From: JAYQUR01 sp038133505
GTDB lineage: Bacteria > Pseudomonadota > Alphaproteobacteria > MPNO01 > UBA830
Assembly: GCA_038133505.1 (NCBI GenBank)
Contig: JAYPTI010000016.1
Coordinates: forward strand, 1 to 31,210
Length of the DNA: 31,210 bases
Direction: 5' to 3'
The notes beneath the pieces are model-generated. The model searched no databases, was not told the origin of the DNA, and saw only the letters and a program-made list of their open reading frames with translations. Below are positions 1 through 10,226 of the stretch, piece by piece (positions within the stretch are counted from its first letter, which is position 1; every line of letters begins with the position of its first letter). The position numbers and the translations under genes were made by a program.

Positions 1-352
1 CGATCAGACACCGCCGCCGTCGCCCGCGCCCGCCGCCGAATCCGCGTCCGTGACGCCGGCGCCGACGGGCGCGTCCGCATCGCCCGGCGCGAAAAGGATC
101 GTCGTGCGGGCGACCGCCGACAGCTTCGTGGCCGTGCTGACGAGCGACAACCAGCCGCTTTTCTCGCAGCTCATGCGGGCGGGCGACAGCTACGAGGTGC
201 CGTCGGGCGCCGGTCTGATCTTGGAGACGGGCAACGCCGGGGCGCTCGAAATCCGGGTCGACGGCCGGCAAATTCCGTCGCTCGGCCCGGTGGGCGAAAT
301 CCGCCGCAACATTCCCCTCGATGCAGAGAAGCTGCTGGCCGGCATCAACTAG
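1..352 (+). CDS. RodZ-like protein, C-terminal DUF4115 domain (5' end outside window)
   Basis: The reading frame is open from base 2 of the window, so this is the 3' end of a longer gene. What remains is a Pro/Ala-rich linker followed by about 85 residues with the DUF4115 pattern: IVVRATADSFVAV, then LFSQLMRAGDSYEVP, TGNAGALEI and VDGRQIPSLGPVGE. In the RodZ family this beta-rich domain lies in the periplasm, after an N-terminal cytoplasmic HTH and one membrane helix, and takes part in cell-shape control with MreB. The HTH and membrane parts cannot be seen here. hisS follows after 104 bp; in many alphaproteobacteria ispG lies between rodZ and hisS, but not here. The domain call is good; the full-length RodZ assignment is inferred. 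Confidence 0.8.
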   Translation, partial: DQTPPPSPAPAAESASVTPAPTGASASPGAKRIVVRATADSFVAVLTSDNQPLFSQLMRAGDSYEVPSGAGLILETGNAGALEIRVDGRQIPSLGPVGEIRRNIPLDAEKLLAGIN

Positions 353-456
353 GCTTCAACCCGCTTCGCTGCGGCGTCCCTATGGCGCGCCGCGTTATTC
401 GGGTATAAACCCACCGCTTCGACGGGCCCGGCCCGACCGCAACCAGAGCGCACGAC

Positions 457-1701
457 ATGACTTCCCTGCAACCCGTCCGCGGCACGCACGATCTTCTGCC
501 CGAAGAGGCGCGGCGGGCGCGTCACGTCGTGGAGACGGGGCGCGAGATGGCGGAGCGCTATGGCTTCGAGGAAGCGGCGACGCCCATTTTCGAATTCAGC
601 GAGGTCTTCGCGCGCACGCTGGGCGAGACGTCCGATATCGTCACGAAGGAGATGTACACCTTCGTCGACAAGGGCGGCGAGCAGATCACGTTGCGCCCCG
701 AGGGCACGGCGGGCATCGCCCGGGCGCTCATCTCGGGCGGGCTGAGTCAGCACCTGCCGCTCAAGTTCTTCTATGCGGGCCCGATGTTCCGCTACGAGCG
801 GCCCCAGAAAGGCCGTCTCAGGCAGTTCCACCAGATCGGCGTCGAGCTGCTGGGCGTTGCCGAGCCGGTCGGCGACGTCGAGGTCATCGCGCTCGGCGCG
901 GCGATCCTGGATGCGCTCGGCGTCGCGGGATCGATCACGCTCGAGCTCAACACGCTGGGCAATACGGAGAGCCGCGCCGCGTATCGCGAGCGCCTGGTCG
1001 AGTATTTCGGCGATCATCGGGACGATCTTTCCGACGACAGCCGCGACCGGCTGGAACGCAATCCGCTCCGCATCCTCGATTCCAAGGACCAGGGCGACCG
1101 TCGCCTCGTCGAGAACGCGCCCGAGTTCGACGACAGCCTGGATGCGGAATCGCGCGATTTCTTCGGGGCCGTCTGCGACGGGCTCGATGCGCTCGGCATC
1201 GCCTGGCAGCGCAATTCGCGACTGGTGCGGGGGCTCGACTACTACTGCCACACGGCGTTCGAATTCACGACCGATGCGCTCGGTGCGCAAAGCGCGGTCC
1301 TCGCGGGCGGGCGCTACGACGGGCTCGTCGAGCAGATGGGCGGACCGTCGACGCCGGGCGTGGGCTGGGCGTCGGGCATCGAGCGCCTGTCGATGCTGAT
1401 CGGCGAGGGGCCGGCGCCGTTGCGGCCCATCGCGATGGTCCCGATGGGAGACGAGGCCGAGGCGGTCTGCCTCAAGCTGACCGACGAATTCCGGCGCGCC
1501 GGCCTCCGCATCGACCTCGGCTATCGCGGCCGCATGAAACAGCGCATGAAGCGGGCGAACGCCGTCAATGCGCGCGCCGCAGTCATTCTCGGCGACGACG
1601 AGCTTGCGCAGCAATCGGCCACCGTGCGCGATCTCGACACGGGCGAGCAGGAACTCGTTGCGCTCGCCGATCTCAAGGCCAGGCTGAAACAGTTTCAGTA
1701 G
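457..1701 (+). CDS. hisS: Histidyl-tRNA synthetase
   Basis: This class II aminoacyl-tRNA synthetase charges tRNA-His with histidine in the cytoplasm. At 414 aa it is normal for bacterial HisRS. The N-terminal start MTSLQPVRGTHDLLP is typical. Residues 79-90 (LRPEGTAGIARA) and motif 2 at about 112-128 (RYERPQKGRLRQFHQIG) are intact. The HisRS signature GLDYYCHTAFEF lies at about 259-270, and AGGRYDGL plus motif 3 (GVGWASGIERL) follow. The last 90 residues fit the anticodon-binding domain. The ATG at 457 fits the family start, although the ribosome binding site is weak. hemA begins 6 bp after the stop, so the two are probably co-transcribed. Confidence 0.97.
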   Translation: MTSLQPVRGTHDLLPEEARRARHVVETGREMAERYGFEEAATPIFEFSEVFARTLGETSDIVTKEMYTFVDKGGEQITLRPEGTAGIARALISGGLSQHLPLKFFYAGPMFRYERPQKGRLRQFHQIGVELLGVAEPVGDVEVIALGAAILDALGVAGSITLELNTLGNTESRAAYRERLVEYFGDHRDDLSDDSRDRLERNPLRILDSKDQGDRRLVENAPEFDDSLDAESRDFFGAVCDGLDALGIAWQRNSRLVRGLDYYCHTAFEFTTDALGAQSAVLAGGRYDGLVEQMGGPSTPGVGWASGIERLSMLIGEGPAPLRPIAMVPMGDEAEAVCLKLTDEFRRAGLRIDLGYRGRMKQRMKRANAVNARAAVILGDDELAQQSATVRDLDTGEQELVALADLKARLKQFQ

Positions 1702-1707
1702 CGACCC

Positions 1708-2991
1708 ATGACGGACGAGCGGAACACAGGCCGCCTCGTCGTCATTGGTGCCAATCACCGGACGAGTTCCGAGGCGACGCGCGACAGGCTTTTGATTGAC
1801 GAAGAGCGCCTGCCCGGTCTGCTGCGCGAGGCGGCGGAAGCAGGCCTTTCCGAGGCGGTTCTGCTGTCGACCTGCGCGCGGACGGAAATCGTCGGGATTG
1901 CGGGCGAACCGGATGATGCGAAACCCCATGTCGTCGGTCTGCTGGCGCGGTTGGGTGGGTTCGAACCGTCGGTGCTCGAGCTCGAACTCTACGACCACCG
2001 GGACGATGCGGCGGTGCGGCATGTGTTCCGCGTTGCCGCTTCGCTCGACAGTCCCATCGTCGGCGAACCGGAAGTGACGGGCCAGTTCCGGGACGCGGTC
2101 CGCATTGCCGCCGGCTGCGGCCGGGTCGGGGCGCAGCTCGATGCCCTGGTTCAGGCGGCCAACGCCGCCGCCAAGCGCGTGCGGACGGAGACCGCGATCG
2201 GCGAGCGCTCCGTATCGATGGCGGCCTGCGCCGTTCAGGTCGCGCGCGACGTGCACGGCGATCTGTCGCGCGCATCCGCGCTTCTGGTCACCGGCGGCGA
2301 AATGGGCGAAATGATCGTCGACCGGCTGCGCGAGTCGGGTCTGGAGCGGCTTACGGTCGCCGCCCGGAGCGCGCCGCGCGCGGAAATCGCCGCCCGGCGC
2401 TACGGCTGCCATCATGCGGCGCTCGACGACCTTCCCGATCGGCTCGCCAAGGCGGATATCGTGGTCTCGACGCAGGGCGCAGGCCGTTACCTGTTCGATT
2501 CCGAGAACGTCGAGGCGGCGCTCGTGCTTCGACGCCGCCGACCGCTCCTGCTGGTCGATGCGGCCATCCCGTGCGACGTCGATCCCTCGGTCAACGAGCT
2601 CGACGGCGCCTTCGTATATTCACTCGACGATCTGGAGCGCATCGCGCTCGAAGGGCGGTCGCAGCGAGACGAGGCCGCCGCCGAGGCCGAAGCGCTGATC
2701 GAAGAGGAACTTGAGCGTTTCCGGCGCGCCGGCGCCGAACGCGGCGCCGTGCCGGCCCTGTCGGCGCTGCGCGAGCGGTTCGAGGCTGTCAGGCGCGACG
2801 TACTGTCGGATCTCCGGAACGCCGATCCGGCGGTCGACGAGGCGACGCTGCGGCTGATCAACCGCCTGCTGCACGACCCGAGCATAAAATTGCGCGACAT
2901 GGCGGGGCGGAACGACCCCGCCCTGCGCGACGCAGAACTCCATATCCGCCGTCTGTTTTCCCTGGACGGCGACGAGGAGAAGGAAAAGTGA
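1708..2991 (+). CDS. hemA: Glutamyl-tRNA reductase (C5 haem pathway)
   Basis: This enzyme reduces glutamyl-tRNA(Glu) with NADPH to glutamate-1-semialdehyde, the first committed step of tetrapyrrole synthesis by the C5 route. The protein is 427 aa. Visible family marks are VVIGANHRTSS at the N-terminus, the active-site segment LLSTCARTE with Cys56, GEPEVTGQF, the VRTETAIGERSVSMA segment, a Rossmann-like nucleotide site around VTGGEMGEMI, and the C-terminal dimerisation helices. The usual Asn or Asp after the catalytic Cys is Ala. It lies 6 bp behind hisS and overlaps prfA by 4 bp (GTGA), giving the hemA-prfA-prmC order known from enteric bacteria. Most alphaproteobacteria instead make aminolaevulinate with ALA synthase, which is confusingly also named HemA. 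Confidence 0.95.
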   Translation: MTDERNTGRLVVIGANHRTSSEATRDRLLIDEERLPGLLREAAEAGLSEAVLLSTCARTEIVGIAGEPDDAKPHVVGLLARLGGFEPSVLELELYDHRDDAAVRHVFRVAASLDSPIVGEPEVTGQFRDAVRIAAGCGRVGAQLDALVQAANAAAKRVRTETAIGERSVSMAACAVQVARDVHGDLSRASALLVTGGEMGEMIVDRLRESGLERLTVAARSAPRAEIAARRYGCHHAALDDLPDRLAKADIVVSTQGAGRYLFDSENVEAALVLRRRRPLLLVDAAIPCDVDPSVNELDGAFVYSLDDLERIALEGRSQRDEAAAEAEALIEEELERFRRAGAERGAVPALSALRERFEAVRRDVLSDLRNADPAVDEATLRLINRLLHDPSIKLRDMAGRNDPALRDAELHIRRLFSLDGDEEKEK

Positions 2992-4064
2992 AACTCGACG
3001 AGAAACTCGACCAGATCGTCTCGCGCCACGAGGAGCTGTCGACGCTGATGTCGGCCGGCGACGTCGGCGCCTCGGACGAATTCGTGAAAATGTCGAAGGA
3101 ATACGCGGAGCTCGACCCGGTCGTCGCTGCGATCCGCGAGCTGCGCGATGCCCAGCACGAGGCAGGCGATCTCGGGGAGCTGATCGCGGATTCCGGAACC
3201 GACGCCGAGATGAAGGCGCTCGCCGAGGAGGAGTTCGCCGAGCTGACTGCCCGCATCCCCGAGCTTGAACGGAACCTGCAGGTGATGCTGCTGCCGAAGG
3301 ACGCCGCCGACGAGAAGAACGCGATACTGGAGGTCCGTGCGGGGACCGGCGGCGACGAGGCGGCGCTGTTCGCCGCCGATCTGCTGCGCATGTACCAGCG
3401 CTATGCCGACAAGCAGGGCTGGAAGTTCGAGGTGATGAGCCTGTCCGAGAACGAGATCGGCGGCATCAAGGAAGCTTCCGCCGAGATATCCGGCAAGGGC
3501 GTCTTCGCGCGCATGAAGTTCGAATCCGGCGTCCATCGCGTCCAACGCGTCCCCGAGACGGAATCCGGCGGGCGCATCCATACCTCTGCGGCGACCGTCG
3601 CGGTCCTTCCCGAGGCCGAAGAGGTCGACGTCAAGATCGAGGAGAAGGATCTCCGCGTCGATACCTACCGGTCGCAGGGCGCCGGCGGTCAGCACGTCAA
3701 CACGACGGACAGCGCGGTCCGTATCACCCATATCCCGACCGGCATCGTCGTCGCCCAGCAGGACGAGAAGTCGCAGCACAAGAACCGCGCCAAGGCGATG
3801 AAGATCCTCCGCGCCCGTCTCTACGAGGCGGAGCGCGAGGCGCTCGACGCGGAACGCGCGGCGGACCGCAAGAGCCAGGTCGGCTCCGGCGACCGGTCCG
3901 AGCGGATCCGCACCTACAACTTCCCGCAGGGCCGCGTCTCCGACCACCGGATCAACCTCACCCTCCACAAGCTGGATCGCGTGCTGGAAGGCGAGGCGCT
4001 CGACGAGATCGTCGATGCGCTGGTCGCGGAGGATCAGGCGCAGCGGCTCGCCCAGGTTTCCTGA
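2988..4064 (+). CDS. prfA: Peptide chain release factor 1
   Basis: RF1 recognises UAA and UAG stop codons in the ribosomal A site and triggers release of the finished protein. The 358-aa protein has the release factor 1 tripeptide PxT (P189-E190-T191) that reads the stop codon, and the universal GGQ motif at 233-235 within GAGGQHVNTTDSAVR. The PxT tripeptide separates it from RF2, which has SPF. The start is GTG at 2988 and overlaps the hemA stop by 4 bp, so translation is probably coupled. prmC, which methylates Gln235, follows 10 bp after the stop. Confidence 0.98.
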   Translation: MKLDEKLDQIVSRHEELSTLMSAGDVGASDEFVKMSKEYAELDPVVAAIRELRDAQHEAGDLGELIADSGTDAEMKALAEEEFAELTARIPELERNLQVMLLPKDAADEKNAILEVRAGTGGDEAALFAADLLRMYQRYADKQGWKFEVMSLSENEIGGIKEASAEISGKGVFARMKFESGVHRVQRVPETESGGRIHTSAATVAVLPEAEEVDVKIEEKDLRVDTYRSQGAGGQHVNTTDSAVRITHIPTGIVVAQQDEKSQHKNRAKAMKILRARLYEAEREALDAERAADRKSQVGSGDRSERIRTYNFPQGRVSDHRINLTLHKLDRVLEGEALDEIVDALVAEDQAQRLAQVS

Positions 4065-4074
4065 AGGGGGGGGC

Positions 4075-4923
4075 GTGACGGACCGGATCGATGTGCTGCT
4101 GGCGGACGCGACGGAGACGCTGCGCCGGGGAGGCGTCGCCGACGCTGCGGCGGATGCCCGCATTCTGCTGTGCGCGGCGACGGGGCTCGGCCGTCTCGAT
4201 CTGCTGACCCGCTCCGACGCGGCCGTTTCCGGGGCCGACGCCGGCCGGTTCCGCGCCTGGATCGCCCGCCGCGCGAAACGCGAGCCGGTATCGCGCATCC
4301 TGGCCCGCCGAGAGTTCCGCAGCCTCGATTTCGAAGTGAGCTCCGATACGCTCGACCCGCGCCCCGACAGCGAGACGCTGGTCGAACTGGCGCTCGATAT
4401 GCTCGCGTCCGGACCCGACGCGCCGCGGATCCTCGATCTCGGGACGGGCACCGGCTGCCTGCTGCTGTCGCTCCTCGACGAGATTCCGGCGGCAACGGGG
4501 GTCGGCACCGATATCTCGCCCGGCGCCTGCGCGGTCGCCCGGCGCAACGCCGACCGTCTCGGGTTCGCCGGCCGGGCGCGGTTCTTCGAGGGCAACTGGG
4601 CAGAGCCCGTCGACGGGACGTTCGATCTGGTGGTCTCGAACCCGCCATATATCGCCGCGGCGGAGAAGAGCTCCCTCGAACCCGAAGTCGCCGCGTTCGA
4701 TCCGGAAACGGCCCTCTTCGGGGGCGACGACGGGCTAGATGCCTATCGGGAAATCGCGGCGGCAGGCGCATCGCTTCTCGCGCCCGGCGGAACCCTCGTG
4801 CTTGAGATCGGCCACCGGCAGGAAGCGGCCGTTAGCGATTTGTTTCGAAATGCCGGCTACCGTCAGGTTGCCCGCCGGGACGATCTCGGCGGCCGGCCGC
4901 GGAGCCTTGCATTCGGTGCATAA
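4075..4923 (+). CDS. prmC: Release factor glutamine methyltransferase
   Basis: PrmC uses S-adenosylmethionine to N5-methylate the glutamine of the GGQ motif in RF1 and RF2. The preferred start is GTG at 4075, just behind a very G-rich Shine-Dalgarno stretch at 4064-4073; this gives 282 aa and avoids overlap with prfA. An upstream ATG at 4015 would extend the protein into prfA and adds residues unlike the family. The N-terminal helical substrate-binding domain is followed by the Rossmann methyltransferase domain with DLGTGTGCLLLS (SAM binding, about 120-131) and the catalytic NPPY at 189-192, which holds the glutamine side chain. Its position directly after prfA supports the call. Confidence 0.96.
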   Translation: MTDRIDVLLADATETLRRGGVADAAADARILLCAATGLGRLDLLTRSDAAVSGADAGRFRAWIARRAKREPVSRILARREFRSLDFEVSSDTLDPRPDSETLVELALDMLASGPDAPRILDLGTGTGCLLLSLLDEIPAATGVGTDISPGACAVARRNADRLGFAGRARFFEGNWAEPVDGTFDLVVSNPPYIAAAEKSSLEPEVAAFDPETALFGGDDGLDAYREIAAAGASLLAPGGTLVLEIGHRQEAAVSDLFRNAGYRQVARRDDLGGRPRSLAFGA

Positions 4924-5155
4924 ATCCGCCCGGATTCGTTAACCAAATCGGGAAAAAAAGGGTTGGAAACCGACCGATTCCCGACTAGGGTGCAGCCACT
5001 GGCACCGTCGCGAACACGTTCCCGAACGGTCAGCCTTTTAAGCACCTGCTCTCTCTAAGCCGATTACCGTAACGCGGCGGATCGCCGGCGGAAATGGCTG
5101 AAATAGGTGAGCGCAGAGCCTAAAAAATCGAAATGGAAACGGAATCGAAGGCGCT
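4924..5155. promoter_or_regulatory. Intergenic region with possible promoter for the DUF4167 gene
   Basis: This 232-bp gap separates prmC from the DUF4167 gene. A TTGGAA hexamer at about 4963 followed 17 bp later by TAGGGT near 4986 is a possible vegetative promoter reading right, though the -10 is poor. A TTAACC hexamer near 4940 resembles a CtrA half-site, but no partner at the required spacing is present. No convincing terminator for the hisS-prmC operon is seen. Low certainty. Confidence 0.3.
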
Positions 5156-5668
5156 ATGAGACAGGGCCCGAATAACAAACGTATGAGGGGTCGGGGCAAC
5201 GGCCGCAAGCACTCCAACCCGCGCAACCATTCGTTCGAGAGCAACGGACCGGACGTAAAGGTCCGCGGCAACGCGCAGCAGGTGGTCGAGAAGTATCTCA
5301 CGCTCGCGCGGGATGCGACGTCCGCCGGCGACCGGATCAGCGCCGAGAGCTATTACCAGCACGCCGAGCACTACTACCGCATCCTGAACGCCAACGCGCC
5401 GAACGACCAGCAGCGGTCGATGGCGCCGGGCGACGATGCGAACGGCATGGGCATGGACGATGATTCCGCGGACGAGATGATCGAGGCGGAAGCGTCCGAC
5501 GGCAACGGCGAGGCCCAGCCGAATGGCAACGGTCGGTCCAACGGCTCGCGCCGTCGCAGCGGCCGGCGCAAGGATCCGTCGGAAGAGCCGCAGCCCGACG
5601 TCGTAGCGGAAGCGGTCGCGGCGGACGAGTCGCCGGCCGGCGAGACGGGCGAGAGCGCCAACGCCTGA
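5156..5668 (+). CDS. DUF4167 domain protein
   Basis: A 170-aa protein of a family nearly confined to alphaproteobacteria, often found downstream of prmC and near clpB as here. The N-terminal half (about 1-86) is the DUF4167 core: a basic, Arg/Asn/Gly-rich start, MRQGPNNKRMRGRGNGRKHS, then VRGNAQQVVEKYLTLARDA and AESYYQHAEHYYRILN, which looks like a short helical hairpin resembling a TPR unit. The rest is acidic and low-complexity (Asp/Glu/Gly/Asn-rich) with a basic SRRRSGRRK patch, probably disordered. The basic start suggests RNA or ribosome contact, but that is inference. The family has no experimentally settled role known to me. Confidence 0.9.
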   Translation: MRQGPNNKRMRGRGNGRKHSNPRNHSFESNGPDVKVRGNAQQVVEKYLTLARDATSAGDRISAESYYQHAEHYYRILNANAPNDQQRSMAPGDDANGMGMDDDSADEMIEAEASDGNGEAQPNGNGRSNGSRRRSGRRKDPSEEPQPDVVAEAVAADESPAGETGESANA

Positions 5669-5712
5669 TTTCGGTCCGTTCGACCGCTAAATCTTGAATT
5701 TCAATGCCTTAA

Positions 5713-5744
5713 CGGCCCCCGTGCAGGGGGCCGACGGGCGTTTT
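5713..5744 (+). terminator. Probable intrinsic terminator after the DUF4167 gene
   Basis: An 8-bp GC stem, CGGCCCCC at 5713-5720 pairing with GGGGGCCG at 5726-5733 around a GTGCA loop, lies 45 bp past the stop codon. The T-run (TTTT at 5741-5744) is short and displaced by 7 nt, so termination may be partial. Confidence 0.55.
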
Positions 5745-5749
5745 GCGCG

Positions 5750-5777
5750 CTTGTATCGCCCGGTTTTTTCCCCATAT
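5750..5777 (+). promoter_or_regulatory. Sigma32 (RpoH) heat-shock promoter of clpB
   Basis: CTTGTAT at 5750-5756 and CCCATAT at 5771-5777 are separated by 14 bp. This matches the heat-shock consensus CTTGAAA-N(13-15)-CCCATNT closely. Transcription would start near 5785, leaving a leader of roughly 90 nt before clpB. clpB is a standard member of the RpoH regulon, which supports the call. Confidence 0.75.
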
Positions 5778-5872
5778 CTGATTAAACGCCGGATGCCGCT
5801 TGTCGGGTCCGGCACAGGCCCGCCGGATATCGGGGGCTATCGTTGCAATGTCTGAATACGGAGTTGCAGACA

Positions 5873-8467
<2,595 letters not shown>

Positions 8468-8483
8468 CGGAGCCGCATAGCGA

Positions 8484-8524
8484 AAACGGCCTGCCCCGGG
8501 GCGCCGGGGCAGGCCGTTTCTTTT
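8484..8524. terminator. Strong bidirectional terminator between clpB and the M23 peptidase
   Basis: A perfect inverted repeat has arms at 8484-8497 and 8506-8519 (AAACGGCCTGCCCC and its complement), extended by two more G-C pairs around a 4-nt loop. On the plus strand it runs into TTTCTTTT, and on the minus strand it ends in TTTT. It sits between two convergent genes and can stop transcription from both. Confidence 0.9.
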
Positions 8525-8540
8525 CGGGGAAGATTTCCGT

Positions 8541-10013
8541 CTAGCGCTGCGTCAGGCGGACGTCGCGGCGTAGCCCGGCGACGAGCGTGTCGATGCGGCC
8601 GCGCTCGGCCTGGAAACGTGCCATCTGGGAATTCGTCAGCTTGCGGCCCGACGGCATCTTCACCGCCAGCGGATTGACCTGCCTGTTGTTCCGCAGAATT
8701 TCGTAGTGCAGGTGGGGCCCGGTGGAGCGGCCCGTGCTGCCGACATAGCCGATGACCTGTCCCTGCCGGACCCGGCTGCCCCGGGTGATGTCGCGCGCGA
8801 ACCCTTTCAGGTGGGCGTAGGCGGTGTCGAAATTGCCCACATGTCTGATCCGGACATAGTTGCCGTAGCCGCCGTTTCGGCCGCGCACCTCGACGACGCC
8901 GTCGCCCGCCGCGTAGACCGGCGTGCCGCTCGGCGCGGCGAAGTCGATGCCCTTGTGCATCTTGGTATAGCCGAGAATCGGGTGGCGCCGGGCGCCGAAC
9001 CGCGAGGACAGGCGCGCGCCGTCGATCGGCGTCCGCATCAGGGCGCGCTTGGCGCTTTTGCCGTTGTCGTCGAAGTAATCGACGATGCCGGGCTCGATCT
9101 CGAACCGGTAGAGCGGCTTGTTCTGGCCCGACAGTGTGAGCCGCGCCTGGAGGACGTCGCCGTGGCGCACGAAATCGCCGTCCTCGTCGACGTAGCGCTC
9201 GTATACGATCGCGAAGCCGTCGTTGGGCTGGATCTCGCGCTGGAAGTCGACGTCCCAGCTGTAGATATGAATCATTTCCTCGAGGACCGGCAGCGGAACG
9301 CCGGCCCGGACGGCAGCCTTGTAGAGGCTCGACTGGATGCGTCCTTCGGCGTAGGCGAGCTGGCGCGTCAGCGCCTTCTGGGTCTCGAAGGCCTTGAAGC
9401 TTGCGCCGTCGTCCCGGCGAACCGCGACCCGTTTGACGACGCTCGGATCGAGCGCCATTTCCTGAAGCTCGTCTTCGGGCGACAGTGTCAGGCGAACCCG
9501 CTGGCCGGCACGGAGATCCTTGGGATCGAAGACGGACCGCAGGGCGGCGACCGCTTCGTGCGCTTCGTCCCGGTCGATGCCGGCGGACAGCATCAGCGAC
9601 ATCAGCGTATCGCCGCTGCGCACCTTCACGCTCTGCAAGCGCTCGGTCGGGCGCGCTGCGCCGATCAGCGTGTCGTCGCCGCTTACCGGCGCGGGCTCCG
9701 TGCTGTCGGCGGACGCCACGATCGTCGGCTCGGGATCCGTCAGCTCTGCGGGGACCTCGACCGGTTCGGCCGGTTCGATGGGGCCGGCAGCCGTGACGAT
9801 ACGGGTTTCGGGCGGCGGAAGCTCCGCGTGTCCCGTGACGGCGGGACCTGCGACGGCGCCGAGAAACAGCCCGCCCACGAGAATGCTGAGCGCCACACGC
9901 AGAGTGCTGTGGCTGTCGCGACCGATATAGGTATAGGATTCAGGCCGCGATTCTCGGGAGTCTACGTCCGGCAATTCCGCGTTCCGTCGAATTGGAAGTA
10001 CAAGGGTTAACAC
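8541..10013 (-). CDS. M23 family metallopeptidase, membrane-anchored (OapA/MepM-like murein hydrolase)
   Basis: A 490-aa cell-wall endopeptidase of the LytM/M23 family, which typically cuts peptide cross-links in murein. After a short cytoplasmic stretch there is one membrane segment at about 39-58, so the bulk is periplasmic. A Pro/Glu-rich linker leads to a LysM/OapA-like region (VKVRSGDTLMSLM, about 125-180), then a beta-rich connector, and the C-terminal M23 domain. The zinc ligands are complete: H353 and D357 (HKGID) and H436 (HLH), with H401 and H434 as further active-site histidines, so it should be active rather than a degenerate activator. The start is a GTG at 10013 with no strong ribosome binding site, so the N-terminus is uncertain. 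It is transcribed divergently from the acyl-CoA dehydrogenase. Confidence 0.9.
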   Translation of the reverse strand: MLTLVLPIRRNAELPDVDSRESRPESYTYIGRDSHSTLRVALSILVGGLFLGAVAGPAVTGHAELPPPETRIVTAAGPIEPAEPVEVPAELTDPEPTIVASADSTEPAPVSGDDTLIGAARPTERLQSVKVRSGDTLMSLMLSAGIDRDEAHEAVAALRSVFDPKDLRAGQRVRLTLSPEDELQEMALDPSVVKRVAVRRDDGASFKAFETQKALTRQLAYAEGRIQSSLYKAAVRAGVPLPVLEEMIHIYSWDVDFQREIQPNDGFAIVYERYVDEDGDFVRHGDVLQARLTLSGQNKPLYRFEIEPGIVDYFDDNGKSAKRALMRTPIDGARLSSRFGARRHPILGYTKMHKGIDFAAPSGTPVYAAGDGVVEVRGRNGGYGNYVRIRHVGNFDTAYAHLKGFARDITRGSRVRQGQVIGYVGSTGRSTGPHLHYEILRNNRQVNPLAVKMPSGRKLTNSQMARFQAERGRIDTLVAGLRRDVRLTQR

Positions 10014-10226
10014 CTAGATCATTAACCTTAACGAATCGTAATCGCGCTGTCCATAAAATCACATTGAATCAAGGGCTTTCGCATGTTCTTGCGGATTCGC
10101 CAAAGAGCGGCGGCCGTCGTCGCGGCCCAAGCTTGTTGAACGCGCGTCCGTCCGCGAAAATGGGCGGATCGGGTGGGCTGCCCGACAAGAAACAACTGGT
10201 GAACAGGGCGCAGGAAAGGGAAAAGA
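10014..10226. promoter_or_regulatory. Divergent intergenic region
   Basis: This 213-bp region must hold promoters for both the M23 peptidase and the acyl-CoA dehydrogenase. The peptidase-proximal end (10006-10040) is AT-richer and has three TTAA tetramers, two within ATTAACCTTAACG. The spacing does not match the CtrA consensus TTAA-N7-TTAA. No clear -35/-10 pair stands out. GGGAAAAG just before 10227 serves as a ribosome binding site. Confidence 0.35.

Noticed and set aside
349..2415. Long minus-strand open frame of 688 codons opposite hisS and hemA
   Set aside because: Antisense shadow of two well-recognised genes in high-GC DNA; the translation shows no family pattern.
2487..4595. Long minus-strand open frame of 702 codons opposite hemA, prfA and prmC
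   Set aside because: Low-complexity Ser/Arg composition and opposite three certain genes; GC-driven artefact.
5012..5027. GAAC-N8-GAAC, like an alphaproteobacterial LexA box
   Set aside because: The LexA consensus needs 7 bases between half-sites; here there are 8, and the next gene is not an SOS gene.
10007..10032. Several TTAA motifs like CtrA sites before the M23 peptidase
   Set aside because: The TTAA pairs are spaced by 11 and 2 bases instead of 7.
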